Below, in pieces: positions 35,385-49,045 of a stretch of 64,000 bases of DNA. Each line of letters begins with the position of its first letter. The stretch's first letter is position 1. Source of the stretch: Nymphalis io (lineage: Eukaryota > Arthropoda > Insecta > Lepidoptera > Nymphalidae); contig NC_065899.1 of assembly GCF_905147045.1 (NCBI RefSeq), positions 1,934,501 to 1,998,500 on the forward strand, in the 5' to 3' direction. The notes beneath the pieces are model-generated. The model did no database searches. It had not been told where the DNA came from and was given only the letters and a program-made list of their open reading frames with translations. The translations under genes and the position numbers were made by a program.

Positions 35385-35639
35385 TTTATGTATTATATAT
35401 ATTATAATATGATGAAATTTGGTATGAAGCGAGCTTAAAACCCAATGAAGAATATAGGCTACTTTTTTATATCATACCTGCCACACTCCGCTAGCGAAAC
35501 GGGCGAAGTTGTGGGAGTAAATATATTCTTATTCGGAAGTTTTATTAGAATATTTTCAGCAAGTTATATTTTTCAATAAGCTTCTTGATCTTTGTACCAA
35601 ATTTGCTGGGAATTTTTACATCGAAAACTATAATTTTGC

Positions 35640-35865
35640 GTAGGTAGGTAAGCTAGCTTACACGACTACAGATCCTGAGTCGGGTTCGAATCCCAGGTCG
35701 ACCCAGTAAAAGGTAATTGAGCTACATTAAATTATAGGTTTCCGTCGCGAGTCGGTAAACACGATAAAACTGTTGGTCCGGCGTGATCTTTCACCGGTCG
35801 TGTCGGATTGCCGTCCCATCGGAATAGACATAACGGAATATAGAGTACACCTATGTATGTTTCCA
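35640..35865 (+). mobile_element. Family D SINE with tRNA-like head
   Basis: Box B GGGTTCGAATCCC lies in the head. The body includes CCGGTCGTGTCGGATTGCCG followed by TCCCATCGGAATAGAC. Confidence 0.65.
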
Positions 35866-37434
35866 AGCATAAGTAAATAATATAACGTTTCTTAGGACTT
35901 AATTTACTTTAAAGTTACTCCTATTTGAACACATAGATGCCCTATTTTCTAAATCATGTAAATTGTCTATTAGTGTGAGAAAAATAATAGCTGAAATTAC
36001 TATTCCGAAACTCGTAGACCTACATAATCAGTCAAGCGATTCCTATATTATGTAACATTCGGGTTAGATCTCTTTGATTATGGTACCACTTACCATCGTG
36101 GATAGATACTACATATGTTTTTTTTATTATGTTTTATTATACAAAATGGTATGGTCCTTAAGTACAAACGCCAATTATATACGGATATACCGATATATTT
36201 ACCGATATATACGGATAGAAATTAGTGATGGGTCAAATTTGGAATTTACCGAATTCGGTAAAAAAAAAATCGGTGCAAATGTGTTTGGTTAAATATTACC
36301 GCTTAATTAACTTGTAATACATAAGATACATAAATGGGATATTATATCCATCCCTTTAAGATATACATATAATATATGATTATTGAAGATTATAAAACAT
36401 TAATGTTATCTAACAATCTCATCTTTTTTTGTGAAAAATATATTTCGCAATATATTAGTTATCTGCTCTTATGAAGCGTTTATCAATCTTATCTTTCATG
36501 CAAGGTTTGTAGTATGTTTTCTTTAGTGTAGTTTTCTGAAGTGCGTTTTACTCAGGGTTATTAAGTGTTTTCCTAGAATAAACAATATTAAGTAAGTACT
36601 TTTACATCAATTACTGGTGTTCTATTAACCTTGGTTTGTGTGTTTATGTGTAAGTTGGTACATGATAATTTTATTGTTCTAAATTATTATATTTACTTGA
36701 ATTTGTAAATATATCTGCCCCAAGATAGCTGACATAACCCTTTGTGTTGATAATTCCCGTGGTGCACTTTCTTGTATTGTGCCGTACATTTAATTTATAT
36801 AGCTTTCTTTATTTGTATCATATTTTTTAATATATTATACAAATTTTTTTAAATGTATTATACATTTTATCTATTACAAGACTAATAGTCAAAATCAAAA
36901 CACTCACCGAGAAGAACCGACGAAAGAAATACGGCGGAATAAATTACTTATTTATTTAAAAAAAAAAGAAATCCTTACAAGGATTCTATTCTTTTGTTTT
37001 TTTTTTCTGTATTTGATAAGTTATGTTTGTATGTAACGTGCATTGTAGTTAATACATACGGATGTGTATTAAGTGTTTTCGGAAGGACGTTTATTGGTCC
37101 TCGTAGAAATCGCGGCTATGCGTCCTGTGAAAGACCAATAATAATTGACGGCAAATTAGTTAAAATCGAATTATGTTAATACACGAATAAAAATGTTATT
37201 CATGTAGGGTTGTAACCTACAATCTGATTATAAAATAGTTAAAATATATTTACATGATAATAATGTTTAATGTGTTTGAATTTACAGACACCGATGGACT
37301 AGGCAGAATTATTACTCAGAAGGTGGTCGACAGATGCGGGCTAAATTAAGAACGACATTAACCTTAGGTCATAAGCTAAAAAGATAAATCAAAACGCAAG
37401 TTCAATTTTAAGAAAGAGAATAGAAGATAACACA

Positions 37435-38312
37435 ATGCCAGAATTGGGTCCAATAATGCGAGCGCTGGAATTGCAGCGGCTCGTCGAAAACAAAGTGACC
37501 GAATGGCGCGATAGGTCAGCTCGGGTCGCGGGTACGAGTGTGGCGGACTCTTATCAACAGCCACTTCACTTCAAACGCCATACAAACAGACGCAAAAACA
37601 GCGCTGAAATAAACAGAATTATCGCAAAGTACTCGAAGCCAAGTAAGAGGACTGATGAGCATCGATTCACTTTACAAAAGTGTCCCGAAGAACCGCCAGT
37701 GCGTCCCATCAGACTGAGAAAGTTACGTAACAATATAAAGATTTCTAGAAGTGAAGACAATCTCGTTAATATCGGTGTTATGGACACTAATCCTGATCCT
37801 CCGATAGAGAATAAGGAACAACCGCGGTATAGCTTATCCAAGTATAACACCAAGAGTTGCGAGGACATTACTGCATTTGTCGACTTTAGCAACATTATGA
37901 AGAGCAAAAATTTCGATGAAAATAGCATTTTAAACGCAAAAACTGTTCCAAACGCAAGGCATACGCTACACATTATTGGTGAAGATATTTCTGAAATTTC
38001 GGAGTTCAGTGATAGTGCTGTTGACTTTAGATTTAAAAACGAATTCGCTACTTCAACTCCTTTATCAAATAGAAAGACATGTCCCCCTGGTGATTCAGTG
38101 TCAGTGAACGATTTCGAAAAGTGCGCGAATTATCAAAGTGATTTAAAAAAAGGCAATTCAGAGCCTGACATCCTTAGGAAAAAGTCAGTTGAATCTGGAA
38201 GTACTCTCGACTTTCGGAAGAAGTGGAAGTTGATCAGACCACCTTTTAGAAAAGGAACGTTTGACTGTTTACTACGTTGGCGTGGAAAGAAACCGCCGTC
38301 TAATCGAAGTAG
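37435..38312 (+). CDS. Alternative first coding exon A of an unidentified gene
   Basis: A 292-codon open exon starts MPELGPIMRALELQRLVENK. A stop in the same frame at 37372 supports this ATG. It ends at a strong donor (AG/GTAAGT at 38312/38313), leaving two bases, AG, of a split codon. The product is basic, polar and mostly disordered-looking, with RSEDNLVNIG and SEPDILRKKS stretches that resemble phosphorylation-type serine motifs, and a basic end (WKLIRPPFRKGTFDCLLRWRGKK). No domain was recognised. A likely acceptor (TTTACAG, 37281-37287) suggests a noncoding exon upstream. The phase lets it splice to 60767 as AG/A (Arg). That connection is an inference over 22 kb; other partners are possible. 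Confidence 0.7.
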
Positions 38313-39165
38313 GTAAGTAAGTCGTGATTTAATTATACTATCTAAAATAATCGTTGCCTCTAAGAGTTTAATCATCACCTAAAAATACTTTAAATTTTAT
38401 TAAAATTTTCCTATCTTGTTGGCAATTGCCTTTAAACATACATAATAAAAATATACATAGTACCATAAATATATAATAGGTGGCACGCATGCTACTCGTA
38501 GTAGTTTATAAATACAAAATTAGATCATCACTTTTCGGATGTTGCGTCTAAAATTATTGGCTAATAATCGGTTTCGAATTCGTTAATATTTCTTATAATA
38601 TTTCCTAATTCTCAAAGTCCATTTATTTACACGAAATAGCTTATTTTTTGTAATATGTAGGTTATACATACAAAGTACAAGATTGTTTTAAATTTGAATA
38701 TATACTTTTATATATTCAAACGCGTGTCGTCATATAAATATTGAATATAGTATTCAATTTTGTACTGATTGTTGCAAAAAAATAAGAAAGTTCATTTCCT
38801 TTTAGCATGTGATAAAACACTTATAATGATGAAGAAAAACGTGTTCTCCGTGTCTAGATAACCTAGCGGTTTCATCAAGAATAACGTTCGATCTAAATTA
38901 ATGCGTATGTAACTTGAAGTAACTAGAACTTAAATACTTATTTATTTATTTAGTTACAATAAATAAAGAAATACATAAATACAAAGAATAGTTGGTTAAA
39001 CAAGACTGCAACTCTAAGCGTGTAAGCATAACATGACACGTTGTTACTTAATTTAACAAAACAATTGAATCATTCATTAATTTTTCACAATATGGGAAAT
39101 TATTGGCAACTATTAAGGAACATTTTAATACTAAACAGAACGGCGCTAAATAATATGCGAAAACA

Positions 39166-40069
39166 TATTTATTTATTTATTGACACTTTATTGCACTCAA
39201 ACTTAAAAATAAAAATTACAATTTTTAAACAAAAAAGTTGCATGAGGTGCAACAGGCGGCCTTATCGCTAAGCAGCGATCTCTTCCAGGCAACCTTTGGG
39301 CAGAGGATCATAATATTTATAAATGGGAAGGGTACAAGCCAGTTTATCTATATACTACATACATACATACATAATACATACATACATGTATATACTACAC
39401 TACTATTATATATATATATACTATAATAAATAAATACATAATATATACATAATAAAAATAGGAGCTATAACAAAACAAAAAATTAACAACGACAACGACT
39501 GCTTAGTATTAATAATGCGACAAGTAAAAGTCCTTAACCATACTTTTAAAAACGGCCAATGACTGTGCGCGCCTTGTAGCTAAGGATAATGAGTTCCAAA
39601 GTCGAGAAGCTTCAACTGTGAAGGACTTAGAATAGTAGGAAGAAGAGTGAGAAGGAATGGAGAGAATTAAATTTTCATTCGAGCGAAGAGCGCGCTTATG
39701 AGTCTCCCTTAGGAGAGTGAAACGCTCTTTAAGATAGAAGGGTGTCGCTGGATTAAAAAGAATAGAATAGAGAAGAGATAAAATGTGAGTATTTCTGCGA
39801 AGGCGAATAGGGAGCCACTTGAGTTTTTGGCGAAATTCGGAAACATGATCATATTTGCGCAAACCAAATATGAACCGTATACATAGGTTTTGTAATCGCT
39901 CAAGTTTGTTTAATTGCTCCTCACTTAAGTTAGTGTAACAAGTGTCAGCATAGTCAAGAATCGGTAGAAGGAGAGATTGTGCTAGCGTAAAATATAATAA
40001 TAAAAAACATAGCGAACTAGTAACACAAGTGGATATTTTCATGTTGTTATTTACAATATTTGTATTCAC
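39166..40069 (-). mobile_element. LINE fragment with reverse-transcriptase C-terminus and 3' UTR
   Basis: The frame 40069-39509 on the minus strand reads SLLLPILDYADTCYTNLSEE, RLQNLCIRFIFGLRKYDHVS, LKWLPIRLRR and VEASRLWNSLSLATR, a CR1/jockey-type C-terminus. The following 3' UTR, with the block GGCGGCCTTATCGCTAAGC near 39254, matches the fragment at 35230-35384. The 5' part is missing. Confidence 0.75.
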
Positions 40070-40283
40070 CCAGTCTAGTATTTCGGCAAGTTAAATCCAG
40101 TATTTATGACACCTTTAATTTAAACTAATATTTATTTTCTAATTTTACCTTAGTAGTTAGGTAGTATACAAAACAAGCCCACCAACTGAATAACCAAATC
40201 GATGGGCCAAATTTGGTCTTACTCGCTGTCGTAGACAATTTTTTTTGAGTGAGATAAATAACTGTCGGCAGTTACTTACCTTA

Positions 40284-40585
40284 ATTAAGATTTTTTATAA
40301 ATATAATAGGTAGGCGGACCAGCGAATGGGCCTGATGCTAGTGGTAACCACAGCCGATAGACAGTGGCAATGTAAGAAATATTAATCATTCCGTGCATCG
40401 CGAATGCGCCACCAACCTTGGGAACTATTATGTTATGTCCCTTTTGCCTGTATTTACACTGGTTCACTCAACCTTCAAACCGGAACACAATATATTTAAT
40501 ATGTTAAATATTGCTGTTTGGCGGTAGAATTTCTAATGAGTAGGTAATACCTCCACAGCAGGGCTTGCACAAAGTCCTACCAACA
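40284..40585 (-). mobile_element. Family C retroposon, diverged
   Basis: Full span from the T-rich tail to CAGGGCTTGCACAAAGTCC with several small deletions. Confidence 0.75.
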
Positions 40586-41986
40586 ATACAATACAAGTAA
40601 AAGATGAGAATTATTGTTTTTTTAGTAATATTTTTGTTTCGTCTTCGTCGTTTGTTTATGAGACCGAACTTATTCTCGGTTCTTGGGCTCTAGTCGAATA
40701 AAAGAAAATATTTTTACTAATTAAAGAACATACAATAATACTCAGGTACATAAGTAGGTTCTTAGTACCTTCGTATATCAACTTAAATGTGTTAATATAA
40801 TTCTTTAAAATCTAATAATTTCAAAATGTGGCTTAAGCCAAAGCCAAACAAATAAAGAAAAAAAAACTGCAACATCAGAACTTTACAAGAAGTGAAAAAA
40901 ATGTTAATATAATAATCATGTAATATAGTTTAACTTCGTACATAATTATATTATTTACATTTCCTAATTTTGTAATACTGTTATTTATTTAAAACTATAA
41001 TTAAAATAATAATTAAAAGTGATAATTTCCGCAGTTTATTTTACATACAATTAATAAATTAATAAAACCTCTTTAAAAAAATCATAAACAATGAGTCTCT
41101 TGTAAATTTTGTGGCCGATTCTTCTCGGTTCGGCTCGGCTCTACATTACGAACCGGTTCCAATTTAGTTAGTAAAAATAATTAATTATTATTATAATAAT
41201 TAAGAATTAAACGAATAGAAGCAAATGACTTATATAAATAAATATACGAAACGACTCGTGCCATATTGTCTGCGACATTAAAACTTAGTTGGAATATAAT
41301 TATATTGAACATATACCAGTAACTTTTTTTTAATAAATACACATTAATTACATAATTATTTATATAAAAGCCTTAAAAATGAACTGTATATGTTTATATT
41401 ATGTAGTATTTTTCGTTTTATTCAGATACTTGAATGTATTATTGTTGCTATATGTCTTTAGTCTTTGTTTTTTAAACTATAAATTATATACGTATTAATA
41501 ATTATTACTGAGGTCATTGACATAGACCTTACTCACACGTAGCCTTGTGGCGGGCTGATCTAATCAAGGATATTGGGACGTGACCACAGATAATTTAGTA
41601 TTTTTTAATGATGTGACATATTCCTAACATTGAAGTGACAATATTTTTCTTGCTGACCGTACCCAATGACTAAACTTCGATCAATAAATTATTGGTCGAA
41701 CACTGTAACGTTACACAAAATATTAAGTACGTTTGCCTGTAGATAAAACCATGAATCCGTTAAGGTAAGCTAGATTTGCTACTAAAATATTAATATTTCA
41801 TCCGTTATACATAAACGTTTTGCTATTTATTTTGTAAATAATGTATTTCAACGAATGTTGATATTTAATGAGCAACAATTAACAAACCGGCTGTGTTATG
41901 CAATTGTTGCTACATTGAAACATATCGTTTAAGTATTTAAGGCAGAATGAAATACTATGTGTAATTCATTAGACCATTGAAGCATT

Positions 41987-42201
41987 CGCTTGTACCCTTT
42001 TAAAATCATGAAGTAATATTTTATTGTATATAGTATATATACAAATAAATAAAATTAAAGTGTCGGTCTGTGATTTAAAAATAACTAACTTACAAATAGA
42101 TAGTTATTTTTAAATCCCAGTTTGTCACTTTAATTTTATTTATATTTATAAATACTGTATACAATCAAATATTACTTCATGATTTTAAAAGTATACAAGC
42201 G
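41987..42201. mobile_element. Foldback MITE with about 100-base arms
   Basis: CGCTTGTAC...TTTTAAAATCATGAAG on the left is mirrored by CTTCATGATTTTAAAAGTAT ending ACAAGCG on the right. The two arms take up nearly the whole 215 bases. Part of its outer sequence recurs near 30900-31000. Confidence 0.7.
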
Positions 42202-42630
42202 TTATCTATTTTTAAGTTAATATGGCTATTTGCGTGCGCCACGTAATCCAATAGAGATTTATGATATAAATATTTCATGTAGAGCCTTATTCAACTCATG
42301 CGAAGCCGATTATAATTTTACTTATTTTATTCGCAAACGTGGATGCAATAAATTGGGATGGTTCATATATGGACTCAATAATAATAAATATATAACGGGA
42401 TTGTAACTCTGTCTGCCTGTTACGCTGTCACGTCTAAACCACTGAACTTATTTTGATGTGACATAGGTTACATTTACCTAACACACCTCCGCTACTCTCA
42501 CACGCCGGCTATGCCGCGGGCTGGAACGACTGGTACTAATAATAATATTTATTACGGAAATGTGACCTAACTATTTCGACAACTTAAAACAAATAGGTAC
42601 TTATTTTAATATTATTCAACGTTACATAAA

Positions 42631-42912
42631 CAGTAACTGCTAGGCTAAGGCCTCCTCTCGCTTTTTGAGGAGAAGGATTAGAGCTTATTCCACCACGCTG
42701 CTCCAATGCGGGTTGGTAGAATACACATGTCACATAATTTCAATGAAATTAGATACATGCAGGTTTTCTCACGATGTTTTCCTTCACCGTCAAGCACGAG
42801 ATGAATTATAATCACAAATTAAGCACATGAAAATTCAGTGATGCTTGCCCGGGTTTGAACCCACGATCATCGGTTAAGATTCACGCGTTCTAACCACTAG
42901 CCCATCTCGGCT
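42631..42912 (-). mobile_element. Family B SINE
   Basis: Minus-oriented copy ending in CTAGCCCATCTCGGCTT, lacking the last bases of the 3' end. Confidence 0.8.
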
Positions 42913-43084
42913 TCTTCCGAACCGACCGAACCGACTTACCGTCTTACGTTACATATAATACTAATTAATAAAAACTCTTAACATTAGAATATACATCATA
43001 TTCGCAGCTGTTATAACTTCTAATTATATGGTATTTATATACATTTATAAGTTATAACAAGCAAAGTTATGGTATCGATTCAAA

Positions 43085-43390
43085 CATTCAATCAATGGTC
43101 CTCCTGGCTGGCCTAGGCCAGTCTGGGTACGGGCCTCGGGGTTGCCCCCCCTACCCGGGATGGTCCTCCCCGACGGTTCATCCGTCGTGTCCTTGCGTTT
43201 TGGCCTAGAGGGCCAGGGTCGTTATGACCCGGTGGCTATAAGTCCTTACGAATACGATTACGATTTTCCTTTTTTGAGGGTGATGTCGTCCTACCGTGTC
43301 TCCAGATCGTCGTCGTCCTCTTCACCGATGCCCGCATCGGCGCTGATGGTCGGCGACAGTAGGAGCTCACGAGGTAACGGACGCCCCATA
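43085..43390. mobile_element. GC-rich fragment, probably LINE-derived
   Basis: An abrupt GC-rich block (GGCCTAGGCCAGTCTGGG, GATGCCCGCATCGGCGCTG) in AT-rich intron. It has an open frame of low-complexity Ser/Arg content. No protein family was recognised, so this is composition-based. Confidence 0.35.
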
Positions 43391-43631
43391 AAATTCAAAC
43401 ATTGCTCACATTACAGATGTTTTTACGGAAGCGTAACATAGATGGCGTTACTAGAACAAGATTGTATTAATTTTAAAATAGCAAATTTTCATATTATTAA
43501 CGTGATTGAATATAACTTAATAATATAATTGATATTTCCGTAAATAAAAGTATATACATGATACACAGATCAATTAAAAACCATTTTTTTTCTAAATATT
43601 TGTAAAATTGACAATTCTGTAAGAACTCACT

Positions 43632-43866
43632 TCTTTTTTTTTTATAGTATAGGAAGGCGGACGAACATATGGGCCACCTGATGGTAAGTGGTCACCAACG
43701 CCCATAGACATTGGCATTGTAAGAAATATTAACCATCGCTTACATCACTAATGCGCCACCAACCTTGTGAACTAAGATGTTATGTCCCTTGTGCCTGTAA
43801 TTACACTGGCTCACTCACCCTTCAAGCCGGAACATAACAATATTAAGTACTGCTATTTTAAGTGAG
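43632..43866 (-). mobile_element. Family C retroposon, truncated
   Basis: T-run, then the body to AAGTACTGCTATTTTAAG; the distal part is missing. Confidence 0.8.
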
Positions 43867-43934
43867 TACTTCATTACTCACCTCATTGTTTTACGTTGTT
43901 ATTTTTTAAGATAGATGTAGAGGTTAAAAGATGT

Positions 43935-44135
43935 GAATATTACCCGTTTCCGAGTTCAAACCGGGAGAATCCCACTGAAATTTCGTGTAAATTATTTTTG
44001 TTTATAATTCGAAGGGGCGAAGGAAAAACTCATAAGGAAATGCATGTAGTTAACTGCCTCGTTGGTTTAGTGCATAGACATAAGGCTGCTGATCCCGAGG
44101 CCCTGGGTTCGAGCCCGAGGTCGGTCCGTTAATAA
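43935..44135 (+). mobile_element. Composite: family B fragment joined to a family D tRNA-like head
   Basis: 43935-44046 resembles a degraded family B body. From 44052 a different tRNA-like head appears (CTGCCTCGTTGGTTTAGTGC) with box B GGGTTCGAGCCC, belonging to family D. Confidence 0.5.
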
Positions 44136-44747
44136 GTTATTGGGATTTTCTTCAGAAAAATTCCCCAGCATTGGGACATTTACAAGCTACTTTAATAATA
44201 ATCTTTGAATAATAACATGAAATAAATATCCATATACAAAGTAATACCAATATCTAATGACTAATAAGTTATATCACCTACTACCCACTACAGGTATGAT
44301 TAATTGAAATAGCTTGACACTATATATTATACTTTTTTTTGTACATAAAACCTTAAATATGTACAAATAAAAATTAAAAATAATTACTGTACAAATCGTA
44401 ACCGCGTGGAAAGATGGGGAGAATGCTAGCAGCATTTCCCTATTGAATCGCAATTCCAATTCTCTAGGCGAAAAAATAACCAGCCCTCCTGTCCAGTAGA
44501 GGCAATATTATAAAAAAAATACTATTATGGAACGACACACTCCACCCTCGTATCGATATATTCTGCGATAAAGAAGGAGACATTGCAGAGAAAGAAATAT
44601 AAATAGCAAACTATACAATAAGTAAAAAAATACAATAAATAAAATATCAGTGTTTTATAGATAAATAAAATAAAAGCATAACATAGATGAGGATGAAAAT
44701 GCTATTAAAATATCACTAATATGATATATATATACACTGCTATTAAT

Positions 44748-44990
44748 GTCCTGAACGATAGCCGTCACGGCGGCTGGCGCAGGTGTTACAATAATAAATG
44801 TGTACACAAACATAAGTGCACTCTCTATTGTTTCAATCTCATATTCGAATTACGACGGTACGGACGGTACGACACGACCTAAGAGACTTCCGATGCAGAC
44901 TAATGACTTTGTGCTTTCCGAAGCACGGCAGTGCCAACATTTCCCAATTGCAAACTATCCAAATAGCATTTATCGACGTTTTACACACAT
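44748..44990 (-). mobile_element. Family D SINE, diverged
   Basis: Plus-strand landmarks of the reversed element are CACGGCGGCTGGCGCAGG, AAGTGCACTCTCTATTG and TGCTTTCCGAAGCACGG. Confidence 0.55.
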
Positions 44991-46419
44991 TGCGGGCATC
45001 GAGTCTTAAATATCACTACATTAAAATTATGTTAATAATTATCGAGATAAGACCGTCTAAGCTCGATTTTCTAATTTAAAGATGTCGACACTGCGTCTTT
45101 TTTTAAATTAATTATTTTGATAGGACAAGGTCGACGGCAAGGAATGATATACCTACTGAAATTTTAATCACTTTAAATATTATCCTAATCTAAAAAAGGA
45201 AGTTTTGTTTGTTTTTTTTTTAATATGTCATAATGAAACGAATGGCTCTACAATGTCTATCTTCGCCTTATTTTCAACTTTTGTAGGAAACAAATTCGGT
45301 CTGAACTTATCACATTTAGTTTAATAATATTAGTTATTATTATTTTTATTTTTTTTTACAGTTTGGTCTATGAATCTTCGTGAAAATAATAAATGTAAGA
45401 TATCCGAGGTCGTACCAAGGTATCATGTTATTACGTATTTATCTATTGTCGTATCTAATAGGAAAATCTACTATATTATTAAAATGGACTTTTTACGTAA
45501 TTCATGATTTCCCATGTAAGGATTTCCGTTAATAACTACGTAATTTGTCTATGCGTACTTGGCATTCCTATGAAAAAATACTGTTTTAGTTTTTTATAAC
45601 GGTGCAATTTGGGAGCATAAATTAAATTTGCTTAATACATAATAAATAAAAAATTCATTTACTACTGGCCGAACTTAGCAGATATAAGACAGAAAAATGA
45701 ACCTTAAATTTATTTGATACATACTGTGCCACAGATAAAACAAATGTTTAAATTTCGAACTCGCGTGTGTTCGATAATTATTAATACTGGCACTGTAGGT
45801 AATAGAAGATACAATATATAATTCCTATATATATATATTTTTTTTTATTCCTATATTATATAACTATGTTTTGCTATCAAGTTTAGTAACTGTACATGTG
45901 CATCAGGAGTAACTGTACCTTAGATAACTATAAACTATGCAAGGTATTATTTTCTTGCCCTGTCAATAAAAAGTTAATGATAGAGATACGCTTAAGTCAC
46001 TGTTTTCTATAGAAAGCATTCATATAGCTCTTACTTTTAAAGCAGCGTTCGCGAGAAACGCAATTGCACGACTGTTTTGCAAAATTGATCGCCACGACAA
46101 ACCTTTTTATTTTGTCGCGACATTATATAGTTTATCGTATTATTAGAATTATGAGACCATTTTTAGGACATTCAAGGAAAGAGCGTACTCATTCCTTAAA
46201 GACCGGCAACGCACCTTCAAGCCCTGGTGTTGCAGATGTCCAGGCAGTAGTCACTTTTCACCAGGTGAGTTTTCAGCCCCCCTTTTGCCTAAAACAATTA
46301 CAATAATAGACAATTTGGTTTGAATATTAATGAAAGTATTGGTTCGTAGTTTAAAGATTTCCTCCTTCATCCAATCGTACATTACCTCTTTATATTATAT
46401 AAAGATAGTTTTGACCGAG

Positions 46420-46690
46420 CTGATGGTCACCTCAATTGGTCATCGCAGGTGTCAATCTGGCGTTCTGAAGTGACGTTGGTTAAAATAAAAAAAGATATAG
46501 CCTATTCCAACCACAAGAGGAATAATCCCAAATAACCAACTTTGACACCGATATCATTGGTCACCAACATCAATTGACGCGATGTCATTGGTCGAGATCT
46601 TGAATAATCTATGATATTATTATGGGATATGGGTTTGTGAAAAAATGGCGTTTTTAATGTCCGCGAAGTTGTAATCGGAACTTCGAAATT
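46420..46690 (+). repeat. Unclassified repeat, copy 1
   Basis: Contains GATGTCATTGGTCGAGATC and AATAATCTATGATATT, then AAAAAATGGCGTTTTTAATG. The reverse complement of 52198-52278 matches this part. Confidence 0.45.
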
Positions 46691-47609
46691 TAAATTAATG
46701 TGGTTATAACTAGTTAAGTGGAATAGTGTTGTATTATAAATTAATCAAGAACTGTTTATAGTGCGTAATACAGCAGACAATTAGCAAATTGCATGCAATT
46801 TGTAAATTTACGATTTGTTTACCTTTACTGCTTCTCCGATTGGAATATGGTATATATAGTTTAGTACGTATTTCTTTTTTGAAAAGAAAAACTATTGAGA
46901 TTCTTGACAGTTCTTCTTGGTAGAGTTTACTTTTATTTTTATATATTCGTAGTGATCGAGCCTTCTAAAAGATTTGTCTGATACTGAGATACTGAGGTGA
47001 TATTCAAACAATTTGTTTGTTTTAGTAGTTGGGATCTTTCAGACTGGCCTTGGAAAGCCCGGGTTCGGCATTTTTCCCATTACCAGGGAAATTCTTAACA
47101 GCCAATTTCTATTACAGCTTCCGAAAGTTCGAGAAGGTCAAATTTATATCTTGTTCAGAGGTGATATCTGGTTCGTGGCGGTCTAGTCATGGATATATTT
47201 TGACATAATTATGATATGGTGATATAATGATGAATGATGGCAGAATTATTTACATTTAAGTACAATGATTATAATTTCAAAATCTCTTAGTATATAGTTC
47301 CTATGACGTTTGTTTGAAACAGAATAATGTTTGAGGAGTTAAAGCGCGCGCGCTGTTGAAGGTTTCTGATTTAGTACAGCTATTTTAACACAGATGGCGC
47401 GAGTCCATACGAACGAACTTTGGTAGGTAGATTTAGTAATAACAGAAAAATAAGTAACTATATTACGTGTGATTGCCATGTGCTTGCAAGGTAAAACTGC
47501 ATGATTTTTATGAGCGTTTTTACTACTTTGATGAACAATAATATGATATCTAGTCCGAGCAATTTTCAACGATTTCTATGGCGATATGGAGATAAAGCCA
47601 ATATGTACC

Positions 47610-47770
47610 CTTATTATTCCCTAACTTTCATATTTCGATGGGACACAACATGACACGAGCCGAGTGAGCACCTGCCTGCACCCGATGTGCAAGACAAACG
47701 CCTGTACATGATTTCTGAGGCACACTTACTAGATTTTGTATAACACTTCCCAATACTGATTGTTTATTAA
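47610..47770 (-). mobile_element. Family D SINE, strongly degraded
   Basis: Resembles the family only in TTCGATGGGACACAACATGA and in TTTCTGAGGCACACTTAC; low confidence. Confidence 0.35.
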
Positions 47771-48029
47771 ACCGGCCTGGGGGCTGGGATTCGAAGCAAG
47801 CACTTTATGGTATGTAGCTATAAAAGCTGTATAAACGAAGAACAACAAATCTAGCGTATAATTTCTACTCATGGTAACTTAAAAAATGTATTCAATACCT
47901 ACTGCTTATTATAACTAATTTCAATTTTTATTAAAGAAAGAACTTTAGACGCAAGGCATTTGTTATTTATTATTGAGGAATTTATTTAATAAGTAATTCC
48001 AATTATTTTAGTAGGTATTCGTCGTTTTT

Positions 48030-48195
48030 TCATGATAGTATGCGAAAGCGTTTTCGTGGCGCTCCTCGTGAAGACGGAAAGGGTACTGCTGGTTTTTTTT
48101 AGTGGGTGTTCCGATGTTCGGGGCGCACTCGGCGTCTTGGACACCGGCGAGGCCCACATACGTAACGCGTTTTTCCAGCGATAAAAAAAAAAGAA
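48030..48195 (+). mobile_element. GC-rich poly(A)-tailed retroposon fragment (copy 2)
   Basis: Shares ATGCGAAAGCG, CGTGGCGCTCC, GATGTTCGGGGCGCAC and the AACGCGTTTTTCCAGC plus A-run end with copy 1. Confidence 0.55.
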
Positions 48196-49006
48196 TTCGG
48201 CGTTGCGTCGCTTACATTAATTTTAATTCAATGATTTAAGTAAATTTTTCCTACTGTTCCATTTTGTTAGTCGATAAGGTGTTTATATAAAACAATAAAT
48301 AAATTGTAACGGATGAATTTGTAGAAATGAATACCAAGGTATTAGAAAAATAATGTGACACAAAAACGTTGATAATGCGTCTTTGAATACTTGCAAATTG
48401 CTGTGTGCTGACAACGAATGTTTATTAGCATAACAATAACACGACAGTCATGACCATCTTGCAATTTACATTGCACACATTTTGCCCACGCGCATGACTA
48501 CAACTTGCAATATAAAACATTGGTAAAAGATTAATTTTTACCCGTTTACGGTATTAAATGTTCAGTATTATTAATTCTATATTCATAGTCTAAATGCATG
48601 TAAATATTTGAACAAAAAAATCTTTGCTTATATTATTCTATTCCATAGACAAAACCTTTGTGCCATAGTTTCAATCATTAGTATCCTTACCGGGCCTAGA
48701 CAAGTTATATAGACTATGGAATTCAATTGTAGATAACACCTAAATGTTTGTAAATCACATATAGAAACTTATGACGTCACGTGATCAAACATCAACAAAA
48801 GTAAGACAGAGTAAGAGAAACACATACACTAATCTACATCGAAATATCTAAGTTCGCAAAAATGAAATGACCTGTTACGATTACGTCACTATTCCCTTAT
48901 TGGATTATTTTGCTTTTGTTTTTTTTTTATTACATCAGAGCAAGGTTAATTAAAAACTGACCTCCCGGTAATATGGATTTAGTTTATGTGGTATATCTCC
49001 GGTTTC

Positions 49007-49045
49007 TATAATATATACACCGTTTACCGTTTTATCAGAATCAGT
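49007..49045 (+). promoter_or_regulatory. Possible core promoter upstream of first exon B
   Basis: A TATATA-like run (49007-49017) precedes TCAGT (49041-49045) by about 31 bases. The start codon of exon B is still 1.1 kb away, so a long or spliced 5' UTR would be needed. TA-rich runs are common here, so this is weak. Confidence 0.25.

Larger units (their letters stand above)
29340..37434. other. Gene-poor region of nested repeats
   Basis: After the YGPP gene there is no convincing gene for 8 kb. Recognised content: SINE fragments (30783-30878, 31168-31275, 31832-32065, 35640-35865), an RTE-like LINE tail (31340-31745), a poly(A)-retroposon fragment (32490-32600) and a LINE 3' end with target-site duplication (35230-35384). 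A likely 5' UTR exon of the next gene lies just before 37435. The remainder is AT-rich with nothing recognised. Confidence 0.5.

Noticed and set aside
44052..44135. tRNA-like sequence with box A and box B
   Set aside because: The cloverleaf is not intact and the sequence continues into a SINE body, as do the other tRNA-like heads in the window. None is a tRNA gene.
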